From: Pratylenchus scribneri
Taxonomy: Eukaryota; Nematoda; Chromadorea; Rhabditida; Pratylenchidae
Assembly: GCA_030063045.1 (NCBI GenBank)
Contig: JAQSEB010000010.1
Location: 248,001-312,000, forward strand
Reading direction: 5' to 3'
Length of the DNA: 64,000 bases
Shown piece by piece: positions 57,736 to 64,000 of this stretch. The notes beneath the pieces are model-generated. The model worked only from the letters and a program-made list of their open reading frames with translations. It was not told where the DNA came from and searched no databases. Positions within the stretch are counted from its first letter, which is position 1, and each line of letters opens with the position of its first letter. The translations under genes and the position numbers were made by a program.

Positions 57736-60700
57736 TTATGTAGATTTCACTTTATATTTGAAAAATGTCCATTCTTTTCCTCTCGTTTTCATTCCCATGC
57801 CTCGGATTTCATTTTCGCCCTTTTTATTGTGCACAGTTAAAATTGTTGTCTTATGTGGATGTTCATCATCATTGGTGGAGGCGCTTCTCCTTTTCCTTTT
57901 GCCAAATCCCAAGCATGTTTTGCACATCACCAAGCGCGGTTTACCTATGGAATATTTTTTATTTTGGTGTCAATTTGGAGCGGAATTTATTGATACCCCC
58001 TCCCATTTTGATTTTTGATATACCGTATTCCCTCTATTTTTGTTCTCTCCCCTCCATTTTGTTTTTTGATATACCGTATTCCCTCTATTTTTGTTCTCTC
58101 CCCTCCATTTTGTTTTTTGATATACCGTATTCCCTCTATTTTTGTTCTCTCCCCTCCATTTTGTTTTTTGATATACCGTATTCCCTCTATTTTTGTTCTC
58201 TCCCCTCCATTTTGATTTTTGATATACCGTATTCCCTCTATTTTTGTTCTCTCCCCTCCATTTTGATTTTTGATATACCGTATTCCCTCTATTTTTGTTC
58301 TCTCCCCTCCATTTTGATTTTTGATATACCGTATTCCCTCTATTGTTGGTCCCTTCCCTCCATTTTGATTTTTGATATACCGTATTCCCTCTATTATTAG
58401 TGCCGCTATTTTGATTTTTGATATACCGTATTCCCTCTATTATTAGTGCCGCTATTTTGATTTTTGATATACCGTATTCCCTCTATTATTAGTGCCCCCA
58501 TTTTGATTTTTGATATACCGTATTCCCTCTATTATTAGTGCCCCCATTTTGATTTTTGATATACCGTATTCCCTCTATTTTTGTTCTCTCCCCTCCATTT
58601 TGATTTTTGATATACCGTATTCCCTCTATTGTTGGTCCCTTCCCTCCATTTTGATTTTTGATATACCGTATTCCCTCTATTGTTGGTCCCTTCCCTCCAT
58701 TTTGATTTTTGATATACCGTATTCCCTCTATTTTTGTTCTCTCCCCTCCATTTTGTTTTTTGATATACCGTATTCCCTCTATTGTTGGTCCCTTCCCTCC
58801 ATTTTGATTTTTGATATACCGTATTCCCTCTATTGTTGGTCCCTTCCCTCCATTTTGATTTTTGATATACCGTATTCCCTCTATTTTTGTTCTCTCCCCT
58901 CCATTTTGTTTTTTGATATACCGTATTCCCTCTATTGTTGGTCCCTTCCCTCCATTTTGATTTTTGATATACCGTATTCCCTCTATTGTTGGTCCCTTCC
59001 CTCCATTTTGATTTTTGATATACCGTATTCCCTCTATTATTAGTGCCGCTATTTTGATTTTTGATATACCGTATTCCCTCTATTATTAGTGCCGCTATTT
59101 TGATTTTTGATATACCGTATTCCCTCTATTATTAGTGCCCCCATTTTGATTTTTGATATACCGTATTCCCTCTATTATTAGTGCCCCCATTTTGATTTTT
59201 GATATACCGTATTCCCTCTATTATTAGTGCCCCCATTTTGATTTTTGATATACCGTATTCCCTCTATTATTAGTGCCCCCATTTTGATTTTTGATATACC
59301 GTATTCCCTCTATTATTAGTGCCCCCGTTTTGATTTTTGATATACCGTATTCCCTCTATTATTAGTGCCCCCATTTTGATTTTTGATATACCGTATTCCC
59401 TCTATTATTAGTGCCCCCATTTTGATTTTTGATATACCGTATTCCCTCTATTATTAGTGCCCCCATTTTGATTTTTGATATACCGTATTCTCTCTATTAT
59501 TAGTGCCCCCATTTTGATTTTTGATATACCGTATTCCCTCTATTATTAGTTCCATTCCCCTCCATTTTGATTTTTGATATACCGTATTCCCTCTATTATT
59601 AGTGCCCCCATTTTGATTTTTGATATACCGTATTCCCTCTATTATTAGTTCCATTCCCCTCCATTTTGATTTTTGATATACCGTATTCCCTCTCTTATTG
59701 GTGGTTCCCTCCTCCACTATTTTGATTTTTGATATACCGTATTCCCTCTATTATTAGTTCCATTCCCCTCCATTTTGATTTTTGATATACCGTATTCCCT
59801 CTCTTATTGGTGGTTCCCTCCTCCACTATTTTGATTTTTGATATACCGTATTCCTTATTGGCCCCCCGCCCTCTAGTAGAAGCCTCCCTTTCCCTTTTAA
59901 CAATAGCCCTTTTTAAAGTGCCTCTCAGAAATAAAGCCCCCCTCCCCCTCCCTATAATAACAGCCCCTTTTGAGGATTTTAAGGAGAAAAAAAAGTTGAA
60001 AATGGATATTTTTCTCCCTTGGGGGACTCAAACTTACAGGCCGCTTTCTAGAAAAGAAGCCCCTTCCCTCTAATAATAGCTTCCTTTGGAGGGTCTCTGA
60101 AAACAAAATAAACTATCCGTCCTCCTAATAAAAGCCTACCCCCTATTAATAGCCCATTTTGGAGGGTCTATGAAAACAAAATAAACTATCCGTCCTCCTA
60201 ATAAAAGCCTACCCCCTAATAATAGCCCATTTTGGAGGGTCTATGAAAAATAATAACCCAGTGGCTATTAATAGAGGAAATACCGTATTATTTTTATCTC
60301 AAATAGGTATTATGAATTCACCTTTTGGCATATTGAGTCCGGAACTGCCTTCAGCACCATTCGTGGTCTTCTCCTTCTTCGGTCCACCGTGATATGAATC
60401 AGTATGGGGAGGACCAAATCCAAATGCCATTCTTCTCTTCCTTTGTCCGCCTCCATTGTTATAGGCCCCTTGATTATAGGAAAATATTTTTTTGGCACTT
60501 AAAATATTCTTTGGCACTAAAACAGTCTTCGATTTCTAATAAATCAGAAACTGGTTTTAGACCATACAAACCTTATACCATTTTGTAGAACTCATCGATA
60601 CGCATCGAATAGTATATATTTTGTCAGGTTTTGGCCCAAAATTAAAGGGTATTAAACCGTTTAAACCATTTACTAGTTTTTGGTTTAAAACCATTTTAAT

Positions 60701-62689
60701 TTTGTGCCAAAACCTGGCATATTATATACCATTCAATGCGTTTCGATGAGTTCTACAAAATTGGTATAAGGTTAAGGTCTAAAACCAGGTTTCTGATTTA
60801 TTAAAAGTCGAAAACTGCTTTGGTGCTATATAAAATAGTAACCTTGATTATATCCTCCCCCATTGTTCATCATAAATTGTTGTTGTTGACAGCCTTGTTG
60901 GCAACCACCGCCCATTCCACCGCCCATTCCTCCGCCCATTCCCATTTGTTGTTGGCCGCCCATTTGGTTCATTTGATTCAGCAGTTGATTTGGATTGTAC
61001 GGTGACCCCCCTCCATTTTGGGAGGAACACGACGGCGGTGGACATTCCGGCATACAAAATTGCCCGGGGCAACATCCAAAATTGCCGCATTCCGGGCAGA
61101 AACCATTCTGTTGTTGATTGTTTCCACCGCCGTTGTCACCTTTGTTACGGCAAATTTCCTTTGTGGTGAATTCTTTTCCCGTTGGAATCAAAACTGAATG
61201 AATTTGAAATTAATTATTTTTAACCATAGACGATAGGAAATTATTTTGGCACATATCTCAACGAGGCAATTACCAATTCAGGAAGGCAATATACCTTTGT
61301 AAAGCCAAAAGTGTCCTCTATAAAGTGGCCAATTTAAATATTATAAAATCCAGGCTTTTGAAAAGTTACATGTCTTTGAGCGGAATAAACCCGAATATTT
61401 GTTTGTTGGAGGAAAAGCCGCCTATTTTTCAAATTATTTTAACATTTTAAAAACAATTAGAATTGGCCACTTTTTAGAGGACATTTAGGGCTTTCAAATG
61501 GCATATCGCCTTCCTGAATTGGTTGCTTCCTTTACTAGATATGGCCAAAAGAACGATCCAAATCCCATTTAAATAATTCCTAGTAAACGCACCTTGCCCC
61601 AGAGGAATGAATGTGGCTGGAATGGAAGAATAAATAAATGCAAAAATATTTTTTTTAATAAATATTTACCCCCATTTGTTGGAATGCCCATGCCATTTAG
61701 GCCAATCCCCAGGCCTCCCAACCCTTGTAAAGCTTGTAATTGTTGAAGAGTTTGAATTTGTTGCAATTGATTTGCACCACCGCCAATCAAACCATTCAGT
61801 CCACCAACTCCGAGGCCTCCAATACCCAAACTGGCCAAGTTCGGTGTTTGAGCGGCGCCGGCAGCGCCAAACTGCGCTAGGCCAGGCGGTAATTGTGCCA
61901 GACCAGCTGTAGCGGGTTGAGCCAGAATGGATGCCTATGAAAATTCAAGATCATTTTACAGAGTAATTTGCCGGAAAAACTTTGAATCTGTAGAAAAATT
62001 TTTCATATCGAAAAATAATCTTTTTCTTTAGGCCATATAATTTGGCCAGATCAGCTTTTTAAAGATCACATCCTACTAAGAAGGCTGGGCAAAATCTCAG
62101 TCAGAAAACACGGTATTTCACGGTAACGGTGGTATTTTTAAAAAGTAAAAATTCCCCTGTACTTTTTTTTCAAAATTTTAAAAAATCAAAAAAGACGGTC
62201 AAATTACCGTGCCTACGGTGCCCAGAGCTCTGCTACCTAACCTTAAATCTAAACCCATTCTTAACCCTAAACCTGACCCTAACATCTAGTTATGGTCAAG
62301 TTGGCATAGAAGAAGCCAAAATTATTTTTCAACACCAAAAGTGCCGAAAATCTTGTCTTTGCGTAAAACTTCATGTCGAAAATGGACTTTTTGAGGCCAT
62401 ATAATTTAGCCATAACAAGTTTTGGGACATTAAAATTAGGTTAAGACTGAGGCTTTCTCGGAGCATATGGAAAAGAAAGTTCGATTCGAAGCTTTTGATA
62501 AATTCAATGTTTTCGGCAAATTAAATAATGTTCTTTTACTGCTTGATTCAGCGGCAATGAAGCATATGAGGATGGTGGTGGAATTTGTTGAGAAAATGCC
62601 ATCCTATTGCACACGCAAATTGCCAACATTAACAACCACAATAGAGGGAATTGTTTTATTCGACTTCGACGAGACATTTTTGTGTCCAA
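57736..62689 (-). CDS. Secreted Gly/Gln/Met-rich protein with cysteine cluster, unknown
   Basis: Six minus-strand exons join in phase to 381 aa: 62540-62689, 61670-61934, 61593-61616, 60843-61193, 60322-60468, 57736-57944. After a signal peptide (FPLLWLLMLAICVCNRMAFS) come Ala/Leu/Gly repeats (LASLGIGGLGVGGLNGLIGG), a Gln-rich stretch, ATFIPLGQVLIPTGKEF, a cysteine cluster (FCPECGNFGCCPGQFCMPEC), and a Gly-Met-Gln tract. The C-terminal part has two basic sites, GGGQRKRRMAFGFG and CLGFGKRKRRSAS, that resemble proprotein-convertase cleavage sites. The composition suggests an extracellular matrix, cuticle or eggshell protein, or a processed secreted precursor. I recognise no family. Its introns carry fold-back A, C and E elements and a 1.9-kb minisatellite. 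Confidence 0.85.
57994..59850. repeat. Minisatellite, 46-54 bp units, about 38 copies (intron 5 of the Gly/Gln-rich gene)
   Basis: Every unit contains TTTTTGATATACCGTATTCC plus CTCTATT. The rest varies by type: TTTGTTCTCTCCCCTCCA, GTTGGTCCCTTCCCTCCA, ATTAGTGCCCCCA, ATTAGTTCCATTCCCCTCCA. Types occur in blocks, so multi-unit duplications occurred. Long plus-strand frames (FDIPYSLYF repeats) are artefacts. Confidence 0.95.
59851..60292. repeat. Element bounded by TACCGTATT motifs, adjoining the minisatellite
   Basis: The left end reads ATACCGTATTCCTTATTGG and the right end GAGGAAATACCGTATT. Inside are CCTAATAATAGCCC-type blocks and a duplicated 70-bp segment (AATAAACTATCCGTCCTCCT at about 60108 and 60179). 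It resembles an extended family-G element. Confidence 0.6.
60468..60852. repeat. Family C fold-back filling an intron flanked by 11-bp direct repeats
   Basis: The intron (60469-60842 on the minus strand) consists almost entirely of a family C palindrome (about 60510-60830; GATTTCTAATAAATCAG outer arms). CCTTGATTATA occurs at both edges (60468-60478 and 60842-60852), overlapping the splice junctions. This is what an insertion with target-site duplication that is now spliced out would leave. Confidence 0.85.
61244..61556. repeat. Fold-back family A, copy 7
   Basis: Ends TTGGCACATATCTCAACGAG and TACTAGATATGGCCAAAA, with GTCCTCTATAAAGTGGCC inside. Lies in the intron between exons 61593-61616 and 60843-61193. 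Confidence 0.9.
61965..62532. repeat. Fold-back family E, copy 3 (intron 1 of the Gly/Gln-rich gene)
   Basis: Outer arms AATTTGCCGGAAAAACTTTGAA and TTCAATGTTTTCGGCAAATT; inner arms AGGCCATATAATTTGGCC and complement. More diverged and longer than copies 1 and 2, with CTAACCCTAA-type sequence in the centre. Confidence 0.78.
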
Positions 62690-63484
62690 AAAGGAATGGG
62701 GAAATCGGGAAAAGTTGATGATGAGATGGACCGGTAATAAGTAAACATTGTGGACATTTTTGAGGCTATTCCATTGCGATTTATTGTGTTTTGTTTTGTT
62801 GCGAAACGACGAGACATCATTCTCGATGTGATTTTCGGATGCAAATAAAGAACGAGGAGATCAGGAAAAGTGTCCACTCCCTTTCAAAATACAGGAGGAA
62901 GAGGAAAAGTCCTTCCAACACAGTCGGTGTAGGTGTAAGGACTTTTTTTTTGTTTACAAATGACCAAAAATAGAAACATTAAGAAATGGAAAAGAAGAAA
63001 ATCATTTTTATTTATAGTAAATTGATCTTTGATATTTGAAAAAATTAGACATAGCGAATTGATATATTTGAAGTTTGAAGAAAATAAGAGAAAAAGCAAA
63101 GATTGAAATCATTTTTTATTTAGCAAATTGATATATTTAAATGAGTATGATGGAATTAACGGAAGGAATCACAAAAAAGAGATTTGGAACCATATATTTA
63201 AGCGAATAATATGCCCAAAAACAGAATGGCCACATCACATCATTGCACAATTCTGTCCATTTCTTTCCCGCTGCAAATCCCTTGCGCGTTGATTGCCATT
63301 TTGTTGGGCCCTTAATTTGAGAGTTTTAACGGTTAATAAATTAATTATGAATTAAATGATAATATTAGCGCGTTTAAAAGTCAGTTTTTTTGTAGGAAAT
63401 ACGTATTCCATATTAATTTTATGTATGTTGTATGTCTAAAATGGTTATCTAGAAAAAGTAATTTCCTGCTGAATGAGAGGCGAA
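62690..63484. other. Upstream flank of the Gly/Gln-rich gene
   Basis: 62690-62930 is less AT-rich with repeated CGACGAGACAT and GATCAGGAAAAG-like motifs, perhaps the promoter or 5' UTR. 62990-63130 holds a diverged duplication of AAATTGATATATTTGAA-type sequence. No exon recognised. Confidence 0.4.
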
Positions 63485-64000
63485 CAGGTGGAATTATTAA
63501 AATCAGAACAGGCGGAATTATTAAATCAGAACAGGCGGAATTATTTAAATCAGAACAGGTGGAATTATTTAAATCAGAACAGGTGGAATTATTAAAATCA
63601 GAACAGGCGGAATTATTAAATCAGAACAGGCGGAATTATTAAAATCAGAACAGGCGGAATTATTAAATCAGAACAGGCGGAATTATTAAAATCAGAACAG
63701 GCGGAATTATTTAAATCAGAACAGGTGGAATTATTAAAATCAGAACAGGTGGAATTATTAAAATCAGAACAGGCGGAATTATTAAAATCAGAACAGGCGG
63801 AATTATTAAAATCAGAACAGGCGGAATTATTAAAATCAGAACAGGCGGAATTATTTAAATCAGAACAGGTGGAATTATTAAAATCAGAACAGGTGGAATT
63901 ATTAAAATCAGAACAGGCGGAATTATTAAAATCAGAACAGGCGGAATTATTAAAATCAGAACAGGCGGAATTATTAAAATCAGAACAGGCGGAATTATTA
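63485..64000. repeat. Minisatellite, 22-24 bp unit, running off the window
   Basis: Tandem copies of AACAGGCGGAATTATTAAAA plus TCAG, with variants GGTGG and TTTAAA. The reverse complement of its core (AATAATTCCGCCTG) is the core of the 19-bp array at 50978-51357. Confidence 0.95.

Noticed and set aside
57765..59717. Long open frames of repeated FDIPYSLYF or its antisense
   Set aside because: They run along a minisatellite inside a spliced intron; unit length changes break the frame repeatedly.
62467..62718. Plus-strand 83-codon frame
   Set aside because: The minus strand carries the signal-peptide exon 62540-62689, in phase with the next exon of the Gly/Gln-rich gene.

Overview
The window looks like nuclear DNA of a nematode. 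It is AT-rich, has many very short GT-AG introns (42-58 bp in the first complete gene), and carries animal-only gene families: anillin, a nicotinic acetylcholine receptor subunit, EPB41L5/Yurt-type FERM, TBC1D24/Skywalker, and a two-domain Ly6/uPAR-type protein. No bacterial operon, CRISPR array or phage gene is present. I cannot name the species. All genes were read by joining exons by eye, so single long ORFs are mostly misleading: several are antisense shadows of real exons or are open repeats.

Layout. 1-10555 is a satellite array (monomers about 72-82 bp) that stops exactly at the splice acceptor of an ABCC-type transporter exon. 10556-13210 holds two ABC nucleotide-binding-domain exons in the wrong order, a fold-back element, a 25-bp minisatellite and one doubtful terminal exon. 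13923-15270 (+) is a five-exon coiled-coil protein. 16146-18805 (-) is the C-terminal half of an anillin with one frame break. 20461-32861 (+) is a complete 17-exon alpha-type nicotinic receptor subunit (647 aa); one of its introns carries a very young LTR element nested in a fold-back element. 32925-34762 (-) is a secreted Pro/Gly-rich protein, tail to tail with the receptor gene. 37644-42819 (-) is a complete EPB41L5-like FERM protein (497 aa), head to head with 44259-52503 (+), a complete TBC1D24-like TBC-TLDc protein (614 aa). 53600-56341 (-) encodes a secreted two-LU-domain protein (204 aa). 57736-62689 (-) encodes a secreted Gly/Gln/Met-rich cysteine-cluster protein (381 aa). A minisatellite runs off the right end.

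The genes do not form one pathway, although the receptor, TBC1D24 and possibly the LU protein fit neuronal roles. The strongest shared theme is the intron content. Nearly every large intron contains one near-palindromic 200-450 bp element from a few families (called A, B, C, E and G here) or a minisatellite. One intron is bounded by an 11-bp direct repeat, as expected if an element insertion created it. Other notable points are a GC-AG intron, a poly-C splice acceptor, a methionine at the receptor pore 9' position, a triplicated gene 3' end, and a hAT-like MITE with an 8-bp target duplication in a shared promoter.
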